Origin: Mangrovimonas cancribranchiae
Lineage (GTDB): Bacteria; Bacteroidota; Bacteroidia; Flavobacteriales; Flavobacteriaceae
Assembly: GCF_037126245.1 (NCBI RefSeq)
Contig: NZ_CP136925.1
Location: forward strand, 1,690,001-1,754,000
Reading direction: 5' to 3'
DNA length: 64,000 bases
Of this stretch, positions 54,084 to 63,582 are shown piece by piece; position 1 is the stretch's first letter, and each line of letters begins with the position of its first letter. Position numbers and translations under genes: made by a program. The notes under the pieces were generated by a model. That model made no database searches and was not told the DNA's origin. It saw nothing but the letters and a program-made list of their open reading frames with translations.

Positions 54084-56936
54084 TTATTTACTTAAATACA
54101 TTTTACGTCTCGCATAAAGATCGTAAAACTCATCATCTTTTAGGCTCTCAATAAATAAGATACTTTCTCCAGTACTCTTCATTTCTGGTCCTAATTGTTT
54201 ATTAACATTAGGGAATTTATTAAACGAGAATACAGGCTGTTTTATGGCATAACCATCTAGGTGAGGTTTAAAGTCAAAGTCAGAAACTTTTTTATCTCCT
54301 AACATCACTTTTGTTGCATAATTTACATAAGGCTCGCCATAAGCTTTAGCTATAAAAGGCACGGTTCTAGAAGCTCTTGGATTGGCTTCTATAATATAAA
54401 CTTTATCATCTTTTACCGCAAATTGAATATTTATTAGACCAACAGTATTTAATGCTAATGCTATTTTTTTGGTGTGATCTTTTATCTGCTCCATAACTAA
54501 ATCGCCCAAATTAAATGGCGGTAATGTTGCATTACTATCACCAGAATGGATTCCACATGGTTCAATATGTTCCATAATACCAATTATATAAACATTTTCA
54601 CCATCGCAAATGGCATCAGCCTCTGCTTCTATCGCACCGTCTAAATAATGATCTAAAAGTAATTTATTGTTTGGTATGCTTCTTAATAAATCTACAACAT
54701 GTTCTTCTAACTCTTGTTTATTAATAACAATCTTCATCCCCTGTCCTCCAAGTACATAAGATGGTCTAACTAAGATTGGAAAATCTAATTCATCGGCTAC
54801 TTTTAAAGCTTCTTCTGCAGTTTCAGCTGTATCGAATTTTGGATAAGGAATATTGTTTTCTTTTAACAATGTTGAAAAGCTTCCGCGGTCTTCAGCTAAA
54901 TCTAACGATTGGTAACTAGTTCCTAGTATTTTTATACCATAACGGTCTAGTTTTTCTGCTAGTTTTAATGCTGTTTGACCACCTAACTGCACGATAACAC
55001 CTTCTGGTTTTTCGTGTTTAATAATATCGTAGATATGTTCCCAGAACACAGGCTCGAAATACAGTTTGTCTGCCGTATCAAAATCGGTAGAAACGGTTTC
55101 TGGATTACAATTTATCATAATGGTTTCGTAACCACACTCCGATGCTGCTAAAATACCATGCACACAACAGTAATCAAACTCTATACCTTGTCCTATTCTA
55201 TTTGGTCCAGAACCCAGTACAATAATTTTTTTCTTATCGGAGACTTCACTCTCATTATCCACAAAACGCTCTCCGTTTGCTGTTTCTACATCATTTTCAA
55301 ATGTTGAATAGTAGTATGGTGTTTGCGCTTTAAACTCTGCGGCACATGTATCTACAAGTTTGTAAACACGTTTTACACCTAATTCTTCACGTTTATTATA
55401 TACTTGACTTTCCAAACAATCTAACATATGAGCTATTTGTCTATCTCCATAACCTTTTTGTTTGGCTTCAAGTAATAAATCTTTATCTATCGTATCAATC
55501 GTGTAAGTTGAAATCTCTTTTTCTATAGCATAAAGTTCTTCGTATTGTTTTAAGAACCACATGTCTATTTTTGTGATCTCGTGAATACGGCTTAAAGGAA
55601 TTCCCATTTGGATGGCATCGTAAATGACAAACACACGATCCCAACTAGCGTTTGTAAGCTTGTCTATAATTTGGTCGTAATTTTTGTACCCTTTTCCATC
55701 GGCACCCAAACCATTACGCTTTATTTCTAAAGATTGTGTTGCTTTGTGTATCGCTTCTTGGAACGAGCGTCCTATACCCATTACCTCTCCTACTGCTTTC
55801 ATTTGAAGGCCTAATGTTCTATCGCTGCCTTCAAATTTATCAAAATTCCAACGTGGTATTTTTACAATTACATAATCTAATGTTGGCTCGAATAAAGCCG
55901 AAGTAGATCCTGTTATTTGATTGCTTAATTCGTCTAAGTGGTATCCTAAAGCTAATTTTGCAGCTATTTTTGCAATTGGATACCCTGTGGCTTTACTAGC
56001 TAATGCTGAAGAACGCGATACACGAGGATTAATTTCAATAGCAATAATATCTTCATTCTCATCTGGAGATACCGCAAATTGCACATTACATCCACCTGCA
56101 AAATCACCTATACTACGCATCATATGAATGGCCATATCACGCATTTTTTGGAACGTTCTATCGCTTAATGTCATGGCTGGTGCTACGGTTATAGAGTCTC
56201 CTGTATGAATCCCCATAGGATCCATATTTTCAATGGAACAGATAATAACCACATTATCGTTGGCATCTCTTAATAGCTCAAGCTCGTACTCTTTCCACCC
56301 AAGTAGGGCTTTATCTATCATGACTTCATGAATAGGCGAAATTTCTAATCCACGACTTAATAATTCATCAAAATCGGTTTCATCGTAAACAATAGCTGCA
56401 CCTGCTCCTCCTAGTGTAAATGACGAACGGATACATAAAGGAAAGCCAAAATCTTGCGCAATTTCTTTTCCTTTTAAAAATGACGTTGCCGTTGCTTGAG
56501 GTGCCATTGGCACGCCAATTTTTGTCATTAAATCTCTAAACTGTTCTCTATCTTCGGTAATGTTAATAGCGTCGATATCAACACCAATAATTTCTACACC
56601 AAAATCTTCCCAGATACCTTTTTCATCGGCTTCTATACATAAATTTAATGCTGTTTGGCCTCCCATTGTTGGTAAAACAGCATCTATTTGTGGGTGTTCT
56701 TTTAGAATTTTAACTAATGACTTTGTTGTTAAAGGTAACAGATATACATGATCGGCCATGGATGGGTCGGTCATAATAGTTGCAGGATTGGAATTAATAA
56801 GAATGGTTTCAATTCCATCTTCACGTAAAGAACGTAAAGCTTGCGTTCCAGAATAATCGAATTCGCACGCTTGGCCAATAATAATTGGTCCAGAGCCAAT
56901 AATTAATATAGACTTTAAGTTTGAATTTTTAGGCAT
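54084..56936 (-). CDS. carB: Carbamoyl-phosphate synthase large subunit without allosteric domain
   Basis: Makes carbamoyl phosphate for arginine and pyrimidines, 950 residues against 1073 in E. coli. Both ATP-grasp halves are complete: SILIIGSGPIIIGQACEFDYSG at the start and IIVLGSGPNRIGQGIEFDYCCVH at about residue 560. The protein ends right after PVFSFNKFPNVNKQLGPEMKSTGE..., so the C-terminal MGS-like domain that binds UMP and ornithine is absent. The stop is followed by normal non-coding DNA, not by leftover domain sequence. carA is not adjacent. A TAATTTTG box (56959-56966) lies upstream. Confidence 0.95.
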   Translation of the reverse strand: MPKNSNLKSILIIGSGPIIIGQACEFDYSGTQALRSLREDGIETILINSNPATIMTDPSMADHVYLLPLTTKSLVKILKEHPQIDAVLPTMGGQTALNLCIEADEKGIWEDFGVEIIGVDIDAINITEDREQFRDLMTKIGVPMAPQATATSFLKGKEIAQDFGFPLCIRSSFTLGGAGAAIVYDETDFDELLSRGLEISPIHEVMIDKALLGWKEYELELLRDANDNVVIICSIENMDPMGIHTGDSITVAPAMTLSDRTFQKMRDMAIHMMRSIGDFAGGCNVQFAVSPDENEDIIAIEINPRVSRSSALASKATGYPIAKIAAKLALGYHLDELSNQITGSTSALFEPTLDYVIVKIPRWNFDKFEGSDRTLGLQMKAVGEVMGIGRSFQEAIHKATQSLEIKRNGLGADGKGYKNYDQIIDKLTNASWDRVFVIYDAIQMGIPLSRIHEITKIDMWFLKQYEELYAIEKEISTYTIDTIDKDLLLEAKQKGYGDRQIAHMLDCLESQVYNKREELGVKRVYKLVDTCAAEFKAQTPYYYSTFENDVETANGERFVDNESEVSDKKKIIVLGSGPNRIGQGIEFDYCCVHGILAASECGYETIMINCNPETVSTDFDTADKLYFEPVFWEHIYDIIKHEKPEGVIVQLGGQTALKLAEKLDRYGIKILGTSYQSLDLAEDRGSFSTLLKENNIPYPKFDTAETAEEALKVADELDFPILVRPSYVLGGQGMKIVINKQELEEHVVDLLRSIPNNKLLLDHYLDGAIEAEADAICDGENVYIIGIMEHIEPCGIHSGDSNATLPPFNLGDLVMEQIKDHTKKIALALNTVGLINIQFAVKDDKVYIIEANPRASRTVPFIAKAYGEPYVNYATKVMLGDKKVSDFDFKPHLDGYAIKQPVFSFNKFPNVNKQLGPEMKSTGESILFIESLKDDEFYDLYARRKMYLSK

Positions 56937-56981
56937 TGTGTTGTGTTGTAAGGTATTGCAAAATTAATTAAAATGAGATAT

Positions 56982-57012
56982 AAAAAAAGGCGCTACTATT
57001 AGTAACACCTTT
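56982..57012 (-). terminator. Terminator after rpmH
   Basis: On the minus strand GGTGTTACT-AAT-AGTAGCGCC (with G-T pairs) is followed by seven T's. It sits between rpmH and carB and partly faces the carB promoter. Confidence 0.78.
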
Positions 57013-57037
57013 AAATATATTAACAATTGTTAATTCA

Positions 57038-57196
57038 TTATTTTTTATGTCTTAATTCAGAAGATACAGATAATTTCTTTCTTCCCTTTGCTCTTCTGCG
57101 AGCAAGGACTTTTCTTCCATTAGCTGAGGCCATTCTTTCTCTAAAGCCGTGCTTATTCTTTCTCTTTCTCTTAGATGGTTGAAACGTTCTTTTCAT
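57038..57196 (-). CDS. rpmH: 50S ribosomal protein L34
   Basis: 52-residue basic protein, [20 protein letters not shown]..., the universal L34 sequence followed by [18 protein letters not shown]. It is short but unmistakable. It has a consensus promoter (57269-57299) and a terminator of its own. The usual neighbours dnaA, rnpA and yidC are not in this window. Confidence 0.97.
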   Translation of the reverse strand: MKRTFQPSKRKRKNKHGFRERMASANGRKVLARRRAKGRKKLSVSSELRHKK

Positions 57197-57268
57197 TTCT
57201 TTATATCTTTAACTTCTTAATTAATTCTTTTTATTATTTTAAGACTATAAGTCTCTAAAACTGCGGCG

Positions 57269-57299
57269 CAAATATACAAAGCCTTTTTTATTTGACAAA
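57269..57299 (-). promoter_or_regulatory. rpmH promoter
   Basis: On the minus strand TTTG (57296-57299), 19 bp, TATATTTG (57269-57276), followed by GCGCCGC. It shares the -7 box and a GC-rich discriminator with the rRNA and tRNA-Lys promoters. The leader to the ATG is about 65 nt. Confidence 0.78.
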
Positions 57300-57431
57300 C
57301 CTTTATTTTAAAAATATTTTTCAATAAAATTTTAGTTTCTTTGTAACCTGAATTCACATTAGGTGAATATTGAAGTTTTTTGCTTCAAAAAATTTACGTT
57401 AAATATAAAATATCAACATAAAAAAACAATC

Positions 57432-58004
57432 ATGTACAATAAAATTTTCAAATTAATCATCGCCGGTTTAATCATAGCTTTTGCTGTTTACCAATTTACT
57501 GAAGGTTATATTGGAAATGGTATCATGCTTATTTTATTGGCTGCGGTTTTTGTGTTTTTCTATTTTAAAAACGAATTTATATTATTGGCCTTTTTAAGAT
57601 TGAGAAAACAAGATTTTGAAGGTGCCAAAAAATGGTTAAATAAAATTAAAAATCCTGAGGCTGCTCTAGTAAAGAAACAACAAGGTTACTATAATTATCT
57701 ACATGGTATCATGGTTTCTCAAGATAATATGAATGCTGCCGAGAAATATTTTAAAAAAGCGATTTCTCTAGGGCTTTCTATGGGGCATGATTTAGCAATG
57801 GCTAAATTAAACTTAGCTGGTATTGCTATGGCTAAAAGACGTAAAAGAGAAGCTCAAGTTTTACTTAAAGAAGCTGAAAAATTAGACAAGCACGGTATGT
57901 TAAACGAGCAAATTAAAATGATGAAAGAAAACATGAAACGTGCTCAAATGCCTAATCAACATTTTGGTGGGCACAGACAGCAAAGACCAGGTAAAAGACG
58001 ATAA
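57432..58004 (+). CDS. Membrane-anchored TPR-like protein
   Basis: 190 residues from MYNKIFKLIIAG. Two N-terminal membrane helices (about 6-22 and 28-48) are followed by helical repeats of the tetratricopeptide kind (GAKKWLNKIKNPEAALVKKQQGYYNYLHG, NAAEKYFKKAISLGLSMGHDLAMAKLNLAGIAM, EAQVLLKEAEKL) and a basic His/Gln-rich tail. I reject the earlier ATG at 57363 because it adds 23 residues without the family pattern. Role unknown, likely a scaffold at the inner membrane. Confidence 0.75.
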   Translation: MYNKIFKLIIAGLIIAFAVYQFTEGYIGNGIMLILLAAVFVFFYFKNEFILLAFLRLRKQDFEGAKKWLNKIKNPEAALVKKQQGYYNYLHGIMVSQDNMNAAEKYFKKAISLGLSMGHDLAMAKLNLAGIAMAKRRKREAQVLLKEAEKLDKHGMLNEQIKMMKENMKRAQMPNQHFGGHRQQRPGKRR

Positions 58005-58009
58005 ACTTT

Positions 58010-59461
58010 CTATAATAAAGGCGACCAAAGCCTACAAAGCGACTCTTGAAGCCTAATAAAATTTGAACGTTTTTCCCAAACGTTTATATCTATTTTATTA
58101 CAATCTTGTAAATCTTTTAAAAACTGATTTTTAAGATCTACACTTACTTGTTCATTGTAAATAATAGCATTAACTTCAAAGTTAATATTAAAGCTTCTAT
58201 AGTCCATATTTGATGTTCCTACGGTACAGAAAATATCGTCTATAACAACTGTTTTGGCATGCACAAAACCTTTTGTATAGTGGTAAACCTCTACGCCTGC
58301 TTCTAATAAAGGTTGTAGAAAAGAATTGGTAGCATGTTTGGCTGTCCAAGAATCCGATTCGTAAGGCACTATTAATTTTACATCAACACCACTCTTATCT
58401 GCAATTTGCAAGGCTGTAACTATTTCATCGTTTGGTATAAAATAAGGTGTAGTAATATATACGTAATCTTCGGCTGTTGTAATGGCTAACATAAGAACTT
58501 CTAGAATATTAGCCCAATCTGTATCTGGGCCACTTCCAGCTATTTGCACTGCAACATCATCATTACAATTTGTTTCTGGAAAATAGCTTGTTGTTATATT
58601 CACGGTTTCTCCTGACACAAAATCCCATGTTGTTAAAAAATGAATTTGAAGTTGCTTTACAGCTTCGCCAACAATTCTAACATGAGTATCTCGCCAATAT
58701 AGTTTGGAATCGGTATAATTCATATACGTGTCGGACATGTTAATGCCGCCAACATAACCTACCTCTCCATCTATTATAGCAATTTTCCTATGGTTTCTGT
58801 AATTCATTTTTCCTGCAAATCGCGGAAACAGCACAGGCATAAAAGGGAAAAATTCAACTCCAGATTGTTTTAGTTTGTGTTTGGATTTTTTAGATATTTT
58901 GCTCCCTACATCATCGTAACTAACTCTAACTTTTACACCTGATTTTGCTTTTTTACATAAAATATCGATTATTTGAGAACCTATTCTATCGTCTTTAATG
59001 ATGTAATATTCTAAATGAATATGATGTTTAGCGTCATCTAAATCTTTTAATAAGCGCTTAAATTTTGCTTCTCCATTAAAAAGTAATTCGACTTTATTGT
59101 TTAGTGTTAATGGTGAATTATCGCTATTATGAAGTAATTTTACAAGCTTAACTTTTTTATCTAATTGCTTTTTTACCTCTTCTAATTCTCTTTTATTTAG
59201 TTCTAATTCTTCACGAACCCTTTTAACTACAGATTTATTTAAGATTTTCTTTCGATTGAAAATTTTATTTTTTCGGTATTCTTGACCAAAGAAATAATAT
59301 ACGACTAATCCAAAAAATGGAAAAAGAACTAATACTATAATGTAAGTTAGTGTTTTTGAAGGGTTAATGTTTTTAAACAGTATTGTTATGGCCGCAGAAA
59401 TAGCTAAAACATAGTTTAATACGATTAAAATGTTCCAAAAATTATCCTTTAAAAACTCCAA
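58010..59461 (-). CDS. cls: Cardiolipin synthase
   Basis: Phospholipase D-type enzyme joining phosphatidylglycerols to cardiolipin, 483 residues. Two N-terminal membrane helices (about 8-30 and 38-58) precede the two HKD motifs: HRKIAIID (His224, Lys226, Asp231) and HAKTVVID (His401, Lys403, Asp408). Length matches ClsA (486). The start codon is TTG (59461); the only in-frame alternative upstream is blocked by a stop four codons before. It lies 7 bp after the transglycosylase gene. Confidence 0.93.
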   Translation of the reverse strand: MEFLKDNFWNILIVLNYVLAISAAITILFKNINPSKTLTYIIVLVLFPFFGLVVYYFFGQEYRKNKIFNRKKILNKSVVKRVREELELNKRELEEVKKQLDKKVKLVKLLHNSDNSPLTLNNKVELLFNGEAKFKRLLKDLDDAKHHIHLEYYIIKDDRIGSQIIDILCKKAKSGVKVRVSYDDVGSKISKKSKHKLKQSGVEFFPFMPVLFPRFAGKMNYRNHRKIAIIDGEVGYVGGINMSDTYMNYTDSKLYWRDTHVRIVGEAVKQLQIHFLTTWDFVSGETVNITTSYFPETNCNDDVAVQIAGSGPDTDWANILEVLMLAITTAEDYVYITTPYFIPNDEIVTALQIADKSGVDVKLIVPYESDSWTAKHATNSFLQPLLEAGVEVYHYTKGFVHAKTVVIDDIFCTVGTSNMDYRSFNINFEVNAIIYNEQVSVDLKNQFLKDLQDCNKIDINVWEKRSNFIRLQESLCRLWSPLL

Positions 59462-59468
59462 TTCATTG

Positions 59469-60392
59469 TTACTTTAAGTAGACACCGTCTTTAGGTATAT
59501 CGATAAAATACTGCTTACGCGACTTATTATTTAAATGTTTTTCGCGCAACCAAGGGTTGTGTATTTTTAATATTTTATAGTTAATCCCAAATTTCTCTGA
59601 AAATGCTGTAAAGTCTGTAACAGCGGTATCTACCCCAACCTTATAGGTAGGTATATTTTTATACAAATCTTTATCTCTAAAGTTAAAACCATATTTATCT
59701 GGATGGCTTAAAATTTCTTTTAAAGCTAATATTCTAAACACATAACGCCCTGTTTCTTGCCCTAACAATAAATCGTAATAATCGGATACGTTTTGTCTTT
59801 CTAATTCTTTTGAAACACCATAATTCCCCGCATTATATGCTGCAGCCGCTAATGTCCAAGACCCAAAACGCTCTTTAGATTTTTTTAAATACTCGCAAGC
59901 TACTTCTGTAGCCATTTCTAAATTATAACGTTCATCTACATTATCATTAATTTCCAATCCATATTCGCGTCCTGTTGTTTTCATAATTTGCCAAAAACCA
60001 CGTGCTCCAGCAGGCGATACAGCATTGGTTAAACCACTTTCTATAACAGCTAAGTATTTAAAGTCGTCTGGAACACCATGTTTTGCTAAAATAGGCTCTA
60101 TAACAGGAAAGTACTTTTTAGCACGTTTAAACATTAATAATCCATTAGATTGCCAATAAGTGTTTACCAAAAGCTCTCTATCTATACGTTCGTATATATC
60201 TGGATTATTTAGAGGTACAGGTTCTCCAGAAAATTCTAAGTATTCAGGTACTTGAAGTGCATAAACATTATAATCGTTCACCAGTTTTTTTTCAAAATTC
60301 TCGTCGGTTGGGGCATCTTGAAAGGCATTCACAAAAATAGATACCACAAAAAACAGCCCTAAAAGTGCCATTACATTTTTAATCCATCTCAT
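59469..60392 (-). CDS. Lytic transglycosylase, SLT domain
   Basis: 307 residues with an N-terminal signal/anchor (about 7-23). The domain (about 95-230) has the catalytic Glu118 in YLAVIESGLTNAVSPAGARGFWQIM, then AAAYNAGNYGVSKEL and the closing motif ETGRYVFRILALKEI. It resembles MltD/MltE-type enzymes that cleave peptidoglycan in the periplasm. MltD's C-terminal LysM repeats are missing; a short segment (KFGINYKILKIHNPWL) looks like a remnant of one. Confidence 0.88.
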   Translation of the reverse strand: MRWIKNVMALLGLFFVVSIFVNAFQDAPTDENFEKKLVNDYNVYALQVPEYLEFSGEPVPLNNPDIYERIDRELLVNTYWQSNGLLMFKRAKKYFPVIEPILAKHGVPDDFKYLAVIESGLTNAVSPAGARGFWQIMKTTGREYGLEINDNVDERYNLEMATEVACEYLKKSKERFGSWTLAAAAYNAGNYGVSKELERQNVSDYYDLLLGQETGRYVFRILALKEILSHPDKYGFNFRDKDLYKNIPTYKVGVDTAVTDFTAFSEKFGINYKILKIHNPWLREKHLNNKSRKQYFIDIPKDGVYLK

Positions 60393-60432
60393 AACTATTG
60401 TGTTTTTTATAAATTTAATAAAAGCTTTTTAA

Positions 60433-61107
60433 TTATAGTTTATTTTCGCTTAAAATAAGTTTTGGTAAATGTTCATTAAACCATTTATATCTATTCAATA
60501 TCATAATATGTGTTCCTCCTTTAACAGTAATACAGTTTTTTATGTGATAATACGGGAACACAAGGTCTTTATCGCCGTGAATATGAATAACATCTTTTAA
60601 AGGCGTTTTAACGTTCCAACAAACAATTTGTTGTATAGACCATCTCATATAATGGGCATCGTTAACAGATAAGTATTTCTTATATAATTCTACCCGTTTA
60701 GTAGCCCTTTTACCAAGTGCAAAACGTGCTAAAAAATCTAAATCTTTAAATGCTCTAGCTGGAATAAGCTTATATACTTTAATATATTTTGCAAATTTTA
60801 AGCGTTTAGGGAGTTCGTATTTTGTCTTTACTGTTGAAACAATAATTACTTTTCTTGCGTGAACATATTTTTGCATTTCTTGTACCAAAATGCCTCCAAA
60901 AGATACTCCAAGAAGCACAACATTATCATGAGTTACTTTTTTTGAGAGACGCTTAGCATAATTGGTTAAACTTTCGTTTTTAAATGGAATTTCCCATTCC
61001 AACCAATGCGATTCAAACTTATCTGAAGGTAATTCTATATTCTCAAAAATTTTAGGATTTGCCGCCATTCCAGGCATAAAATAAACGTGTATAACTTCGG
61101 TATTCAT
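60433..61107 (-). CDS. Alpha/beta hydrolase
   Basis: 224 residues with no signal peptide. The nucleophile elbow is GVSFGG (near residue 68), an acid candidate is in HIHGDKDLVFPYYH and the catalytic His is in VKGGTHIMI. The oxyanion region is YFMPGMAANPKIF. The substrate is unknown. Confidence 0.85.
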   Translation of the reverse strand: MNTEVIHVYFMPGMAANPKIFENIELPSDKFESHWLEWEIPFKNESLTNYAKRLSKKVTHDNVVLLGVSFGGILVQEMQKYVHARKVIIVSTVKTKYELPKRLKFAKYIKVYKLIPARAFKDLDFLARFALGKRATKRVELYKKYLSVNDAHYMRWSIQQIVCWNVKTPLKDVIHIHGDKDLVFPYYHIKNCITVKGGTHIMILNRYKWFNEHLPKLILSENKL

Positions 61108-61224
61108 GGGAGATAAACCGTTAAATATGTTTCTATTAACAATAATTTTTCGTAAATTAGCGTTACAAAACTATTGAAAATAGTACTTACTCCTAAACAT
61201 TCCTAGTAAATAAAATATTTTATT

Positions 61225-61521
61225 ATGATTGATGCAGCTGATCTTGTAGATAATGACTTTTTACGCCAATTTGAATTAAAAATTGATGACCATTTAGCAA
61301 AAATTGAATATTCGCTTCAAGAACGAAAAATATTCTTAACCAAGCTTGTTGTTCCTGAAGAAATTGATTCGGCAGAATTTCAAAACGAGTTTATAAAAAT
61401 TGTGTTCCAAAATATTGAAGAACGTAGCTTAAGTGTTGTTCCTACAAGTCCAGAGATAGCCAAATTTATTAGGAAAAATAAGCGCTATAAAAGCATGTTG
61501 CCTGTTGGTGTTAGAATTTAA
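61225..61521 (+). CDS. GNAT-like (YjdJ type) protein lacking the acetyl-CoA loop
   Basis: 98 residues. The sequence follows the small GNAT family PF14542 (YjdJ-type): FELKIDDHLAKIEYSLQERKIFLTKLVVPEEI then SLSVVPTSPEIAKFIRKNKRYKSMLP. In that family the middle holds an RGxGxG/A acetyl-CoA binding turn after the VPxxxxG strand. Here that place reads DSAEFQNEFIKIVFQN and has no glycine. It may have lost acetyltransferase activity or been repurposed. It stands alone between two minus-strand genes. Confidence 0.68.
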   Translation: MIDAADLVDNDFLRQFELKIDDHLAKIEYSLQERKIFLTKLVVPEEIDSAEFQNEFIKIVFQNIEERSLSVVPTSPEIAKFIRKNKRYKSMLPVGVRI

Positions 61522-61535
61522 AAACGGCTTATTAT

Positions 61536-62063
61536 TTATTTTACAAATGTATAAGTCAAGTTTTGAGATACCGATATATCTCCTGTAATCTGGTCTCTTG
61601 CTATAAAACCATTCGCAACAGTTATAGATAACACATTTTCACTTACTATAAAAGACGATTCTACACCATCATAATTAATAATTCCAACACCATCTTCTAA
61701 GGTGTAATTTATAGGTTCGTCTACTCTATCGTCATTTGTAGAACTAGTAATCATAAAAAATAATTTCCCATCATCATCTCTAGTGCTATATGTTGTTTGG
61801 GCACTAAAATAAATAGTCCCACTTGTTTCATTATTTATAATTAATTCCGAATGACCTAAATACCCTGGCGCTTCAAATAAAATAGCACTAGCAACACCAT
61901 CATTATTAATATCTAAAGGGGTTTCTAAGGTTATTTCGTTCAATCTCCAAACACCTTCAATGCCAGATGCTTCATTATTAACAACATCATCTTGATCGCT
62001 TGAACAAGCAAAAACGACTGTAAGTGATACTAAAAAAAATAGCTTATTTATAAATTTATGCAT
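61536..62063 (-). CDS. Lipoprotein, lipocalin-like
   Basis: 175 residues with lipoprotein signal (FFLVSLTVVFACSSDQDD). The mature part begins with the pattern GIEGVWRLNEITLE, typical of lipocalin-like domains of Bacteroidota, followed by beta strands and an Asp-rich loop (DINNDGVAS). Function unknown. It converges on the GNAT-like gene with a 14-bp gap. Confidence 0.72.
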   Translation of the reverse strand: MHKFINKLFFLVSLTVVFACSSDQDDVVNNEASGIEGVWRLNEITLETPLDINNDGVASAILFEAPGYLGHSELIINNETSGTIYFSAQTTYSTRDDDGKLFFMITSSTNDDRVDEPINYTLEDGVGIINYDGVESSFIVSENVLSITVANGFIARDQITGDISVSQNLTYTFVK

Positions 62064-62168
62064 GGCAATATAATTACTGGAAATAAAAGTAATTTTACAC
62101 CTAATAATTACCCAAAAAAATAGCTGAAAGACTACTGAAAACCGATGAGTTACAAAAAATAAGGAGAT

Positions 62169-63497
62169 TTAATTTACCGAAACACTTAAAAACTCAAACC
62201 TTACCAAACCATCCTCATCTATCTTGGTAAGTTCAACATCATGTAACGTGTTAACAAGTTCTGGATTCCATGGTGCTTTAACTTTAACATAATTTTCGGT
62301 AAACCCATGAATGTAACCTGCTTTGTTTTCTCCCTCAAACAACACCGTACGTTTAGTTCCTAATTGGTTTTCATAAAATGCACGGCGTTTTTTAACAGAC
62401 AAGCCACGCAGCATTTTACTACGTTTAGAGCGTACTTTTTTAGGCACTACGCCATCCATTTCGGCAGCTTCGGTATTATCACGTTCTGAATAAGTAAAAA
62501 CGTGCAAATAAGAAATATCTAATTCATTTAAAAAATTGTAAGTCTCTAAAAAATGCTCGTCGGTTTCTCCAGGAAAACCAACAATTACATCTACACCAAT
62601 GCAGGCGTGCGGCATAACTTCACGAACTTTAGCTACACGATCTACATAAAGCTCTCGCATATAACGACGCTTCATTTTCTTTAAAATAGTATTACTACCA
62701 CTTTGCAACGGAATATGAAAATGCGGCACAAAAGCTCTAGATTTTGATACTAAATCTATGGTGTCGTTTTTTAACAGATTAGGCTCTATTGAAGAGATGC
62801 GTAAACGTTCTATTCCTGCTACTTTATCCAGTTCGGTTACTAAATCTAAGAAGGTATGTTCATGTTTTTTATTACCAAACTCGCCTTTTCCATAGTCACC
62901 AATATTAACACCTGTTAATACAATTTCCTTGATACCTTTTTCTGAAATCTCCTTGGCGTTCTTTAACACATTGTCCATCGTATCACTACGCGAAATACCT
63001 CGTGCTAACGGAATGGTACAATAGGTACATTTGTAATCGCAGCCATCTTGAACCTTTAAAAATGCACGTGTCCTATCACCAATAGAATAACTTCCCACAT
63101 AAAAATCGGCTTCATTAATTTCACAAGAATGGACTTCGCCTAAATCGTTTTTAGATAAATCGTTTAAATAATCGGTAATTTTGAACTTCTCGGTAGCGCC
63201 AAGTACTAAATCCACGCCATCAACATCGGCCAACTCCTGTGGTTTTAATTGCGCATAACAACCAATGGCAGCGACAAACGCTTCTTCATTAGCCTTCTGC
63301 GCTTGCTTAACAATGGTTTTAAAACGTTTATCGGCATTTTCGGTTACCGAACATGTATTGATCACATAAATATCTGCTTTTTCAGAAAATTCTACGCGAT
63401 CAAACCCTTCATTAGTGAAGTTTCTAGCAATGGTTGATGTCTCCGAAAAATTAAGCTTACAGCCTAATGTATAAAATGCGACTTTTTTACGTTCCAT
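62169..63497 (-). CDS. mtaB: tRNA t6A37 methylthiotransferase MtaB
   Basis: Adds the methylthio group to N6-threonylcarbamoyl-A37 to give ms2t6A, 442 residues. The N-terminal MTTase cluster cysteines are Cys13 (YTLGCKLN), Cys49 (INTCSV) and Cys80 (AIGCYAQ). The radical-SAM motif is Cys153/157/160 (DGCDYKCTYC). A C-terminal TRAM-like part is seen near KRTVLFEGENKAGYIHGFTENYVKV. The GCKLN start separates MtaB from MiaB (GCQMN) and RimO. Confidence 0.94.
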   Translation of the reverse strand: MERKKVAFYTLGCKLNFSETSTIARNFTNEGFDRVEFSEKADIYVINTCSVTENADKRFKTIVKQAQKANEEAFVAAIGCYAQLKPQELADVDGVDLVLGATEKFKITDYLNDLSKNDLGEVHSCEINEADFYVGSYSIGDRTRAFLKVQDGCDYKCTYCTIPLARGISRSDTMDNVLKNAKEISEKGIKEIVLTGVNIGDYGKGEFGNKKHEHTFLDLVTELDKVAGIERLRISSIEPNLLKNDTIDLVSKSRAFVPHFHIPLQSGSNTILKKMKRRYMRELYVDRVAKVREVMPHACIGVDVIVGFPGETDEHFLETYNFLNELDISYLHVFTYSERDNTEAAEMDGVVPKKVRSKRSKMLRGLSVKKRRAFYENQLGTKRTVLFEGENKAGYIHGFTENYVKVKAPWNPELVNTLHDVELTKIDEDGLVRFEFLSVSVN

Positions 63498-63513
63498 ATT
63501 TATTTAAGCAAAC

Positions 63514-63545
63514 TTTGTTTTAGGACGTGCTAAAATTTATCTTTA
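63514..63545 (+). promoter_or_regulatory. Promoter of the peptide-binding lipoprotein gene
   Basis: TTTG (63514-63517), 20 bp, TATCTTTA (63538-63545), one base off the -7 consensus. Transcription would start near 63552. Confidence 0.5.
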
Positions 63546-63582
63546 CAATTAAATGGCTGCAAATTTACAACTAAATAATAGA

